NCBI GenBank assembly: GCA_000433735.1
Contig: HF998298.1
Span: 1 to 60,575, forward strand
Direction: 5' to 3'
Length of the DNA stretch: 60,575 bases
From: Clostridium sp. CAG:167
Lineage (GTDB): Bacteria > Bacillota > Clostridia > Lachnospirales > Lachnospiraceae
Position 1 is the first letter of the stretch. Each line of letters begins with the position of its first letter. Both the position numbers and the translations under genes were made by a program. Shown in pieces: positions 25,202 through 33,061 of the stretch. The notes beneath the pieces were generated by a model. That model had not been told where the DNA came from. It did not search any database and was given only the letters and a program-made list of their open reading frames with translations.

Positions 25202-25231
25202 CTCTAATTTGACATCTTCCGCAAATTAGAG
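25202..25231. promoter_or_regulatory. 30-bp dyad operator at the DAHP synthase promoter
   Basis: Perfect 10-base arms, CTCTAATTTG (25202-25211) and CAAATTAGAG (25222-25231), separated by ten bases. The left arm covers part of the -35 box and the right arm ends at the base before the -10 box. The site is upstream of the transcription start, so it must act as DNA. It is most likely the binding site of a dimeric repressor controlling aromatic amino acid synthesis; the protein is unknown. Confidence 0.7.
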
Positions 25232-25237
25232 TAGAAT
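25209..25237 (+). promoter_or_regulatory. Promoter of the DAHP synthase gene
   Basis: TTGACA (25209-25214), 17 bases, TAGAAT (25232-25237). It is interleaved with the 30-bp dyad, so the two cannot be occupied together. Confidence 0.85.
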
Positions 25238-25289
25238 GACCTGGTATACAAGAAAATAATATAAGAAAAGATAAAAGGAGATTTTGAAA

Positions 25290-26318
25290 ATGGCTATGCA
25301 TTATAAAAAAGAGATTATCTCCCCTGAAGTGTTACAGGAGTTATACCCTCTTACCCCAGAGCAAAAAAAGCAAAAACAGATTCGCGACCAGCAGATCAAA
25401 GAGATCATCACCGGTGAATCCGATAAATTTCTTGTTATCATTGGACCATGTTCTGCCGATCACGAAGATTCTGTGTGTGAATATATAACCCGTCTTGCTA
25501 AAGTTCAGGAACGGATCCAGGAAAAAGTACTTATCGTTCCAAGAATTTATACAAACAAGCCTCGTACCACCGGCGAAGGTTACAAAGGCATCGTGCATCA
25601 GCCGGATCCGGAAAAAGGGGAAGATTTTATGGAAGGCCTGATCGCCATGCGTAAAATGCACATCCGTTCTATTTCCGAAACCGGTTTCTTTGCAGCGGAC
25701 GAAATGCTTTATCCTGAAAACTGGCCATACATCAGCGATATTTTATCTTATGTTGCTGTTGGTGCCCGCTCGGTAGAAGACCAGCAGCACCGTATGACTG
25801 TCAGCGGCATGGATGTACCGGTAGGTATGAAAAACCCTACCAGCGGAGATTTTTCCGTTATGTTAAATTCCTGCATCGCCGCTCAGTCACCTCATACATT
25901 CCTGTATCGTGGTTATGAGGTATCCACTGACGGAAACCCTCTGGCCCACACCATCCTTCGTGGCGCCGTAAACAAACACGGCAACGCCATTCCTAATTAC
26001 CACTATGAGGATCTGGAACTGCTTCTTGAGAAGTACTCCAAACTAAACCTGAAAAACCCGGCTTGTATCGTAGATGCCAACCATTCCAACTCCGGAAAAA
26101 AATATGCAGAACAGCCTCGCATCGTCAGTTCGGTTCTTCACAGCCGCAGTGTCAATTCAGAAATTGCCAACCTGGTAAAAGGAGTTATGGTAGAGAGTTA
26201 TCTTTTACCTGGTTCCCAGAAAGTAAACCAGCATGAATATGGCAAGTCCATTACTGATCCATGCCTTGGCTGGGATGAAACAGAAAAACTTCTGGATAAA
26301 ATCGCCGAATCTCTTTAA
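25290..26318 (+). CDS. 3-deoxy-7-phosphoheptulonate (DAHP) synthase, AroG/AroF class
   Basis: Class I DAHP synthase joining phosphoenolpyruvate and erythrose-4-phosphate, the first step to chorismate and aromatic amino acids. Landmarks: VIIGPCSADH, RIYTNKPRTTGEGYKG (PEP and E4P binding), VGARSVEDQQHR and DANHSNSGKK. It has 342 residues with the short N-terminal extension that in Escherichia carries feedback binding. The longest frame begins at TTG three bases after AAAGGAG; the ATG here has the normal spacing of nine. Regulated by the dyad operator over its promoter. Its stop overlaps the spoIIM stop by four bases. Confidence 0.95.
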   Translation: MAMHYKKEIISPEVLQELYPLTPEQKKQKQIRDQQIKEIITGESDKFLVIIGPCSADHEDSVCEYITRLAKVQERIQEKVLIVPRIYTNKPRTTGEGYKGIVHQPDPEKGEDFMEGLIAMRKMHIRSISETGFFAADEMLYPENWPYISDILSYVAVGARSVEDQQHRMTVSGMDVPVGMKNPTSGDFSVMLNSCIAAQSPHTFLYRGYEVSTDGNPLAHTILRGAVNKHGNAIPNYHYEDLELLLEKYSKLNLKNPACIVDANHSNSGKKYAEQPRIVSSVLHSRSVNSEIANLVKGVMVESYLLPGSQKVNQHEYGKSITDPCLGWDETEKLLDKIAESL

Positions 26319-26836
26319 TCACACAAGAGTTTCTGCATCATCGGCAAATTAAAATAAACTTCTAATAAACAAGCAGCAATAAACGCAAAAAGCAGTATGA
26401 TAAAAAGAAGCATTTTGTGTTTTTGCTGCCTTTTTTTCTCTATGAGTCCAAAAGAATAAAGGTAAATCAGGGAAAACAATATACAGTGTGGAAACAGACT
26501 TGCCAGATAGCAAAGTACTCCCATCCATCCCCGGTTCATAACAAAAAACAAAAACAAAAAGCCATTACGGATTCCCGTAAAAACAAGGAAAAGCCGTATG
26601 TACCAGCGGACTGCCGTGCGGTTCACCGACAAGATCCAGAGGATCACAAAAAATTTACCATGGTTCCACAGCGAGTGGTATAGTTCTGCCATGATTCCTT
26701 TCTCTTGCTGCCATTTTGTCATGGATGAACCTATCTCGTTATACACATCCCGGAAAGATTGGCGGAAAAAAAGATAAAACATTGCTCCTGCCAGAAAAGA
26801 AAGCCCCACCCCATACAACAACTTCTTTATTTTCAC
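26315..26836 (-). CDS. spoIIM: Stage II sporulation protein M-like membrane protein
   Basis: Integral membrane protein of about 173 residues with five hydrophobic segments. It has the SpoIIM/DUF95 layout: one N-terminal helix, a polar loop (WQQEKGIMAELYHSLWNHGK), then a helix bundle with PHCILFSLIYLYSFGL. In Bacillus SpoIIM is part of the DMP complex that remodels septal wall during engulfment and lies beside nudF, as here. An ATG six codons earlier lacks a ribosome site, while GTG at the chosen start has GGAAGG seven bases before it. The sequence is diverged, so identity rests partly on context. Confidence 0.7.
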   Translation of the reverse strand: MKIKKLLYGVGLSFLAGAMFYLFFRQSFRDVYNEIGSSMTKWQQEKGIMAELYHSLWNHGKFFVILWILSVNRTAVRWYIRLFLVFTGIRNGFLFLFFVMNRGWMGVLCYLASLFPHCILFSLIYLYSFGLIEKKRQQKHKMLLFIILLFAFIAACLLEVYFNLPMMQKLLCD

Positions 26837-26899
26837 AAAAAAACCTTCCCTCATAAAATCTTTTTACATCCTATGAGACAAGGTTTTTAATCATTCCAT

Positions 26900-27439
26900 T
26901 TATTTACTTTTCAGTGCTTTATACGCCATAACGGCAGCAATGGTTTTGCCGTCTGTGATTTCTCTTCGAAAGATCATATCCGTCAATTCATCTACCGTAT
27001 ATCTCTCAATCTGAACAAACTCATTTTCATCCAGATGCTGATGGGAAGGGATCAACTCCTCCGTATAAAAAATCCGGATCAGTTCGCTGGTATAGGCCGC
27101 CGCCGAGTGATAGTCGATTAAAGGAAAAATATGCTCCGATCTAAATCCTATCTCCTCTTCCAGTTCCCTGGAAGCGCAGGTGATAAACTCTTCCTCCACA
27201 CTGTCTCTTCCTCCCGCCGGAATTTCCAGCAAAAGATCATCGATAGCCCCTCTGTACTGACGGACCATAATAATTTTCCCATCAGAATCCACCGGCAGGA
27301 TAGCCGCTGCTCCCTTATGCTCTATAATATCCCATTGCGCCTTATTGCCATTGGGAACCTGAAGATCATAAGCATAAAAATCAACAATATGACCATGGTA
27401 TTTTAATGTTTTACCAAGAATTTTAAACTTCTCAAGCAT
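26900..27439 (-). CDS. nudF: Nudix hydrolase, ADP-ribose pyrophosphatase type
   Basis: Cytosolic phosphohydrolase of 179 residues with a complete Nudix box, the span running from GRDSVEE through RELEEEIGF (G-x5-E-x7-REUxEExGU), near residues 76-98. The N-terminal KGAAAILPVD and VRQYR are usual in ADP-ribose pyrophosphatases. It lies between spoIIM and an aspartate aminotransferase, 13 bases after the latter. It clears ADP-ribose and related dinucleotides; exact substrate inferred from family. Confidence 0.88.
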   Translation of the reverse strand: MLEKFKILGKTLKYHGHIVDFYAYDLQVPNGNKAQWDIIEHKGAAAILPVDSDGKIIMVRQYRGAIDDLLLEIPAGGRDSVEEEFITCASRELEEEIGFRSEHIFPLIDYHSAAAYTSELIRIFYTEELIPSHQHLDENEFVQIERYTVDELTDMIFRREITDGKTIAAVMAYKALKSK

Positions 27440-27452
27440 ACAAAAACTCCTG

Positions 27453-28652
27453 TTATTTCAAATCATTTAAGAACTTCTCAATCCGGTCAATTCCCTTTTT
27501 GATCTGCTCCTTGGAAATAGCATACGATAAACGGATATAGCCCGGGAATCCAAAGTCCGTACATGGAACTACAGCTACACTGTAATCTTCCAGCAGGATA
27601 GCTGCCAGTCTGGATACATCTCCTACTTTTTCCCCTTTGTATTCCATTCCAAATGTATCTTCTACTTTAACAAAAGTATAAAAAGCACCTTTGGGTTCAA
27701 TCACGGAAATGTGCGGAAGATCTTTTAATCGGCCATAAATATAGTCTCTACGCTGTGCAAATTCTTTGATCATTTCTTTTACTTTGTCCTGTGGTCCGGT
27801 CAATGCCTCCAGGGCTGCTTTCTGAGCGATGGAGTTAGGATTCGAGGTCTGATGGCTCTGAACACTGCTCATAAGCTTTGTGATCTCTTTGCTGGCACCG
27901 GTATAACCGATTCTCCATCCAGTCATGGCATAACTCTTGGAAAGTCCACTACATGTAATGGTATGGTCGTAGATCTCCTTGCCCAGAGATGCAATGCTGA
28001 CATGCTCATCTTCTCCATAGATCAGATATTCATACATCTCATCTGCCACAACATAAATATCCTTCTCCACAATGACCTTCGCCAATGCTTCCAGTTCTTC
28101 TCTTGTATATATCATACCAGTAGGATTGTTAGGGGAGTTTAAAACAAATGCCTTTGTTTTATCTGTACAGGCCTCTGCCAACTGCTGTGCCGTAATCTTA
28201 AAATCATTCTCCGGTGTAGTGGTAACGATGACCGGAACACCACCTGCCAGTTTTACAATCTCCGGATAACTCAGCCAGAACGGTGCCGGGATCACAACCT
28301 CATCTCCCTCATTAATAATGGCTGTAAAAATGTTAGTCAAAGAATGCTTTCCGCCGTTGCTGATAACGATCTGATCTACACCATAATCCACTTTGTTAAA
28401 CGTCTTGAATTTTTCACTGACTGCTTTTTTCAGATCTTCAATACCGGACGCCGGCGTATATTTTGTAAATCCATTGCGGATTGCCTCACATGCCACATCA
28501 TTAATATTGTCTGGTGTGTTAAAATCCGGTTCTCCTGCACCAAAACCCACCAGGTCAACTCCCTGTGCCTTCAGTGCCTTCGCCTTTGCTGTAATAGCAA
28601 GAGTAGACGACGGTTTTACCTCACTTGCTTTCTTTGATAATGTTAACGCCAT
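27453..28652 (-). CDS. Aspartate aminotransferase (class I PLP, subgroup Ib)
   Basis: PLP enzyme of 399 residues interconverting aspartate/2-oxoglutarate and oxaloacetate/glutamate. GFGAGEPDFNTP near residue 37, NSPNNPTG near 170, and the PLP Lys in SGLSKSYAMTGWRIGY near 233 are all intact. RLSYA near the end supplies the alpha-carboxylate Arg. Subgroup Ib enzymes can also act on aromatic acids, and a DAHP synthase gene lies 2 kb away. It has its own promoter and a hairpin near the 5' end of its mRNA. AGGAGG precedes the ATG. Confidence 0.93.
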   Translation of the reverse strand: MALTLSKKASEVKPSSTLAITAKAKALKAQGVDLVGFGAGEPDFNTPDNINDVACEAIRNGFTKYTPASGIEDLKKAVSEKFKTFNKVDYGVDQIVISNGGKHSLTNIFTAIINEGDEVVIPAPFWLSYPEIVKLAGGVPVIVTTTPENDFKITAQQLAEACTDKTKAFVLNSPNNPTGMIYTREELEALAKVIVEKDIYVVADEMYEYLIYGEDEHVSIASLGKEIYDHTITCSGLSKSYAMTGWRIGYTGASKEITKLMSSVQSHQTSNPNSIAQKAALEALTGPQDKVKEMIKEFAQRRDYIYGRLKDLPHISVIEPKGAFYTFVKVEDTFGMEYKGEKVGDVSRLAAILLEDYSVAVVPCTDFGFPGYIRLSYAISKEQIKKGIDRIEKFLNDLK

Positions 28653-28687
28653 TTTTTCTCATCCTCCTGTTTAATCACTTAAGTATA

Positions 28688-28710
28688 GCGTCGATCACCT
28701 TAATCGACGC
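28688..28710 (-). promoter_or_regulatory. 5'-leader hairpin of the aminotransferase mRNA
   Basis: Eight-base perfect arms GCGTCGAT (28688-28695) and ATCGACGC (28703-28710) with a seven-base loop. They fall a few bases after the expected transcription start. It may protect the mRNA end or be a DNA operator. Confidence 0.5.
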
Positions 28711-28722
28711 CATTCAATCTTC

Positions 28723-28751
28723 ATTTTATAACATTTTAATGTATATTGCAA
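28723..28751 (-). promoter_or_regulatory. Promoter of the aspartate aminotransferase gene
   Basis: TTGCAA (28746-28751), 17 bases, TAAAAT (28723-28728) on the minus strand, directly after the DUF711 gene. Confidence 0.65.
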
Positions 28752-28755
28752 GTTT

Positions 28756-30120
28756 CTAATTTTTGAAACTGTGAATTGGTGCCGGGATACGACCTGTTCT
28801 TGTAATAAAATCATCACATGAGAATGGATTTACCGGCATAACCGGAGCATGTCCCAAAAGGCCGCCAAACTCAGCGTTATCTCCTACTTTTTTACCGCAT
28901 ACCGGAATCACACGAACTGCTGTTGTCTTCTGGTTGACCATACCGATCGCCATTTCATCTGCAATAATTCCTGAAATCGTAGTTGCTTTTGTATCCCCCG
29001 GGATTGCGATCATATCCAGTCCAACAGAACATACACAAGTCATGGCTTCCAGTTTTTCCAGTGTCAGGGCCCCTTCATTTACTGCATCGATCATTCCCTG
29101 ATCTTCACTGACCGGAATAAAGGCACCACTCAGTCCTCCTACATAGGAAGAAGCCATCACACCGCCTTTTTTCACCTGATCATTCAACATTGCTAACGCA
29201 GCTGTGGTTCCCGGTGCGCCGGCGCGCTCCAATCCCAGTGACTCAAAAATCTCTGCAATACTGTCCCCCACTGCCGGTGTCGGCGCCAGCGAAAGGTCGA
29301 TGATACCAAATGGAACGCCCAGTCTCTTGGACGCCTCATGAGCTACCAGCTGTCCTACACGTGTAATCTTAAAGGCCGTCTTTTTGATTGTTTCACATAC
29401 GGTGCCAAAATCTTTTCCTTTTACCTGGTCTAACGCAGTCTTAACAACACCCGGACCGCTGACACCTACATTGATGATGGCATCTCCTTCTGTCACACCG
29501 TGGAACGCCCCCGCCATAAATGGATTATCATCCGGTGCATTACAGAACACTACCAGTTTGGCACATCCAATAGAATCTGCTTCTTTCGTCAGTTCTGCTG
29601 TTTCTTTGATCACCTGTCCCATAAGAAGGACTGCATCCATGTCCAGACCTGTCTTAGTAGAACCAACATTGACAGAACTACAGATAAAATCGGTAGTTGA
29701 CAAAGCCTTTGGAATAGACAGAATCAAATTTTTATCTGCCTCTGTCATTTTTTTAGAAACAAGAGCTGTGTATCCACCGATAAAATTGACACCTACTTTT
29801 TTTGCCGCCCGGTCTAATGCCTGTGCAATTTTTACAAAATCATCCGGTGTTTTGCAGGCAGAACCGCCTACCAGCGCAATCGGTGTAACAGAAATTCTCT
29901 TGTTCACAATCGGAATACCAAATTCGGTACTGATCTCTTCTCCTGTTGCCACCAGGTCTTTCGCCATTGTGGTAATTTTATTATAAACATTTTCACAAAC
30001 CTTATCCAGATCCGAATCAATACAATCCAAAAGGCTGATACCCATAGTAATAGTACGAACATCCAGATTCTCTTTGTCGATCATTTTATTTGTTTCAATT
30101 ACTTCGTTGATGTTAATCAT
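28756..30120 (-). CDS. DUF711 / UPF0210 family protein (PFL-like fold)
   Basis: Protein of 454 residues, full length for the UPF0210 family (also called PFL family protein). Conserved parts include VRTITMGISL, GGSACKTPDDFV, GVTEGDAIINVGVSGPGVV and FGIIDLSLAPTPAVGDSIAE. It is cytosolic and has no known catalytic activity. It directly follows a 90-residue ACT-domain protein; the two genes are neighbours in many Firmicutes, suggesting an enzyme with a separate ligand-sensing subunit. No glycyl radical motif was seen, so it is not an active formate lyase. Confidence 0.88.
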   Translation of the reverse strand: MININEVIETNKMIDKENLDVRTITMGISLLDCIDSDLDKVCENVYNKITTMAKDLVATGEEISTEFGIPIVNKRISVTPIALVGGSACKTPDDFVKIAQALDRAAKKVGVNFIGGYTALVSKKMTEADKNLILSIPKALSTTDFICSSVNVGSTKTGLDMDAVLLMGQVIKETAELTKEADSIGCAKLVVFCNAPDDNPFMAGAFHGVTEGDAIINVGVSGPGVVKTALDQVKGKDFGTVCETIKKTAFKITRVGQLVAHEASKRLGVPFGIIDLSLAPTPAVGDSIAEIFESLGLERAGAPGTTAALAMLNDQVKKGGVMASSYVGGLSGAFIPVSEDQGMIDAVNEGALTLEKLEAMTCVCSVGLDMIAIPGDTKATTISGIIADEMAIGMVNQKTTAVRVIPVCGKKVGDNAEFGGLLGHAPVMPVNPFSCDDFITRTGRIPAPIHSFKN

Positions 30121-30154
30121 GTTTTATTGTCCTCCATAAAGTCTGTTCACGCTA

Positions 30155-30427
30155 TTACAGTCTGTGCATTTTGTCAAAAATTTCCTCTCTCTGAGCACGG
30201 ATGACACAATTGATATCCTCTCCCATGGCTTCCAGCTGTGCTGCAATGTCTGTAAACTTCTTATCATTTGACTGGAAGTCAACGATCATCATCATGTTAA
30301 AAAAGCCATCTACGATGGTCTGTGAAATATCCAGAATGTTAATGTCATTCTCTGCAAGATAGGTACAAACCTTTGCAATAATACCTACACTGTCTTTTCC
30401 TACTACTGTAATAATTGTCTTTTTCAT
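30155..30427 (-). CDS. Single ACT-domain protein (UPF0237)
   Basis: Protein of 90 residues forming one ACT domain, with the beta-alpha-beta start TIITVVGKDSVGIIAKVCTYLAEN and second half FFNMMMIVDFQ. ACT domains bind small ligands, often amino acids, and regulate partner enzymes. It lies 34 bases before the DUF711 gene. GGAGG lies just upstream of the ATG. The ligand is unknown. Confidence 0.88.
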   Translation of the reverse strand: MKKTIITVVGKDSVGIIAKVCTYLAENDINILDISQTIVDGFFNMMMIVDFQSNDKKFTDIAAQLEAMGEDINCVIRAQREEIFDKMHRL

Positions 30428-30442
30428 GGTGCCTCCTAGATT

Positions 30443-31240
30443 TTAATTTATTTTCAACAGTTCCGTGGGTTCATCCCTGCTTGCCACCATCAGACGGGTG
30501 TCAAGAGTCCCCCATGTCTCTGTCTTTTCCAGTTCATCCAAAACCGTCCTGTAAGCCAGTTGCGGAAAGTTATTTTCTCTGCTGAGATGTCCTAATACCA
30601 GATGTTTCAGATCCTTATGTAAAATCTCCTTGATCAGATCTGCACAGGATGTATTGGACAGGTGCCCTTTATTGCCTAATATCCTCATTTTCAGCGAGTA
30701 AGGATAAGGTCCTACCTGCAGCATATTGATATCGTGATTTGCTTCGATCAACACAGAATCACACTGACCCAGCACCCGGATAATGGTATCATCAAAGCAG
30801 CCCATATCAGTAGCCACCGCCGCTCTTTTTCCCTGTTTCTCCACTGTATAACACACCGGATCCACTGCATCGTGGGAAATAGAAAAAGGACGTACTAACA
30901 TTTCTCCGGCTTCGATCTCCTCTTCCGGCCGGATACTGTGGAACAGTTCCGGGGAAATATTATTCATATTGGTCTTTTCCCAGATAGCAGAAACTGTGTC
31001 TGCCGTAGCATAAACAGGAATTGGATTTTTTCGCAGAACAGGCCCCAGGCCACTGATGTGGTCGCTGTGTTCATGTGTGATAAAAATCGCCTTTATATCA
31101 TCCAGCGACAAACCTTTACGCTCCAGTCCCGTTACGATTCTTTTGCGGCTGATTCCTGCATCGATCAAAATACCGCCATCTTCTTCGCCCAGGTAGATGC
31201 AGTTTCCACTGCTTCCACTGGCAATGCTGTATAATTGCAT
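30443..31240 (-). CDS. MBL-fold metallo-hydrolase, YycJ/WalJ family
   Basis: Metallo-beta-lactamase-fold hydrolase of 265 residues with the metal motif THEHSDHISGL near residue 57, ATDMGCFDD, ILIEANHD and GHLSREN near the end. This is the pattern of YycJ/WalJ, a 5'-exonuclease-like protein linked in Bacillus to the WalRK cell-wall signalling locus and to mismatch repair. Here it is not next to walRK but follows a diguanylate cyclase by 12 bases. Confidence 0.85.
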   Translation of the reverse strand: MQLYSIASGSSGNCIYLGEEDGGILIDAGISRKRIVTGLERKGLSLDDIKAIFITHEHSDHISGLGPVLRKNPIPVYATADTVSAIWEKTNMNNISPELFHSIRPEEEIEAGEMLVRPFSISHDAVDPVCYTVEKQGKRAAVATDMGCFDDTIIRVLGQCDSVLIEANHDINMLQVGPYPYSLKMRILGNKGHLSNTSCADLIKEILHKDLKHLVLGHLSRENNFPQLAYRTVLDELEKTETWGTLDTRLMVASRDEPTELLKIN

Positions 31241-31252
31241 AGCGCACCTCTA

Positions 31253-33034
31253 CTACATTTTATCAGTAATCTGGTCACTGTCAATAGTAATCTGATCTCG
31301 ACCATTCTTCTTAGAATGATACATTGCCCAGTCGGCTCTTGTCAAGAGCTCGGATGGATTCGAACATGTTTCCGGATAACATGCCACACCGGCACTGGTT
31401 CTTACATCCACACGGGATTCTCCATATATAACCGGTTTACTCTTGATCTGCTGATGTACCTGCTGCACGATCTCATATGCTTCTTCCAGTGATTTGCCAA
31501 GAAATGCTATGACAAATTCCTCGCCGCCATACCGTCCGGCGATTCCGCCATGGCTGATGGCACCTTTATTTAACAATGCCGCCACATAACGAATCACTTC
31601 ATCTCCGCACTGATGGCCATATGTGTCATTTATCATCTTAAACTTATCAATATCAAACAGTGCCAGAGTTACCGGAAGTTTTTTCACCATAGCTTCTGAC
31701 AGATATTCATTCAGACACTCGTTCAGATGTCTCCGGTTGTAAATACGGGTCAGGCCGTCCCGGATAGCCATATCATTCATTTTTTCATACAACTTTGCAT
31801 TAGAAATACCAATACTTAACTGGCTGGCAATACTTTCATAAAATGCACGGCCATCCATAAAGGCATTTTCTTTGTTTTTGGCCACGATCAAAGTTCCCAG
31901 TCTCTCTTCCTGCTGGTTTACCGGCAGAATGATCACAGATGGGAAATCAAATTCTACCCGACTGTCGTGGAACAGTTTTACCGTATCTGTCTCTACATTC
32001 TGCATATAGGTTTTACTCAGAGATAAAACATCCTGCATATCCATCTCTTTTACACTCCGGATCAGATTTTGCCTGTACTCATCTCCCATGGTGGTGGATA
32101 CCGCCACAAAGCGACCTTTCGGTTCCTCACCAGGCACCAGAAGACTGTTGTCTTCTTCCATAATGATCATAACCAGGTCCAGATCCAGTCTCAGATGCAG
32201 GATATTGGCCACTTTATTAAGCAGTTCGTCCCGCTTTGGTGATGCGGCAATGCTGGAAGAAATTTCATTCTGAACAGACATTTCATCATGAGAACGGTTG
32301 ATCCTTTTATTGGCAGCCTGCAGCTTAATCTTCTGATTGCCTAATTTTTCATTGATCTTCTCAATCTTTTCCTGCTGCTGCTGAAGTGCTTCATTAGCTT
32401 CATTCAGGTCATCCAGAGCACGGTTCTGAGCAAACATTCTTTTTTCGTAATAGCCCCAGGAATAGGCTAATACTTCTCCCATGGCGATCAACACAAACAA
32501 TCCGCCAAAGGAAATAGAAATCCCTCTGAGAAAATTGGTCCCCGTAATTTCTCTGGCATATAGACGGCTGATATACTGCACCATGGAAACCAGACTGAAT
32601 CCCAGTGCATAAATAACATAACAAATTCCTCTTCGTCCCAGATAATCAAAGGATGTGAAGCAGAAAAACATCATAAATTCCGCCATAAATGCAATCAGGA
32701 TCAGATAAAAAACAAGCTGGTCCATCTGAGTCGGCTTAATAAAATAAGCAACCCCCGCCATTACTACTCTGGTTCCGTAATAAAAACATCCCAGGTGATA
32801 GGCTGTCTTTTCCCCTAGGTTTTCCTTATGGAAAATCATTTCCATCTGAATGAATACAATGCAAAAAACATCTACTCCAATGTACTTTATAAATTCAATC
32901 AGGTAAAACCGGTCTCCCGCACAAATGTCATAAATTCCTGCAGAAGCATACAAAATCAAAAAAACATACAGAGCCATGTGGGCCATTTTCATAAATGAAC
33001 TGCTTCTCATCCGGTTTATCAAGTTCTCTTTCAT
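31253..33034 (-). CDS. Membrane diguanylate cyclase (7 TM-type sensor, coiled coil, GAF, GGDEF)
   Basis: Protein of 593 residues that would make cyclic-di-GMP. Residues 1-205 hold six or seven hydrophobic helices; 205-255 form a Gln/Lys/Glu-rich coiled coil (LQQQQEKIEKINEKLGNQK). Residues 255-415 look like a GAF sensor, and the C-terminal 170 residues are a GGDEF domain with active-site RYGGEEF and FDIDKFKMINDTYGHQCGD. No RxxD inhibitory site precedes the active site, so product feedback is probably absent. The membrane sensor ligand is unknown. There is no phosphodiesterase in the window. Confidence 0.88.
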   Translation of the reverse strand: MKENLINRMRSSSFMKMAHMALYVFLILYASAGIYDICAGDRFYLIEFIKYIGVDVFCIVFIQMEMIFHKENLGEKTAYHLGCFYYGTRVVMAGVAYFIKPTQMDQLVFYLILIAFMAEFMMFFCFTSFDYLGRRGICYVIYALGFSLVSMVQYISRLYAREITGTNFLRGISISFGGLFVLIAMGEVLAYSWGYYEKRMFAQNRALDDLNEANEALQQQQEKIEKINEKLGNQKIKLQAANKRINRSHDEMSVQNEISSSIAASPKRDELLNKVANILHLRLDLDLVMIIMEEDNSLLVPGEEPKGRFVAVSTTMGDEYRQNLIRSVKEMDMQDVLSLSKTYMQNVETDTVKLFHDSRVEFDFPSVIILPVNQQEERLGTLIVAKNKENAFMDGRAFYESIASQLSIGISNAKLYEKMNDMAIRDGLTRIYNRRHLNECLNEYLSEAMVKKLPVTLALFDIDKFKMINDTYGHQCGDEVIRYVAALLNKGAISHGGIAGRYGGEEFVIAFLGKSLEEAYEIVQQVHQQIKSKPVIYGESRVDVRTSAGVACYPETCSNPSELLTRADWAMYHSKKNGRDQITIDSDQITDKM

Positions 33035-33061
33035 CGTTTTGTTCCTCCATCCCTCTGATTC

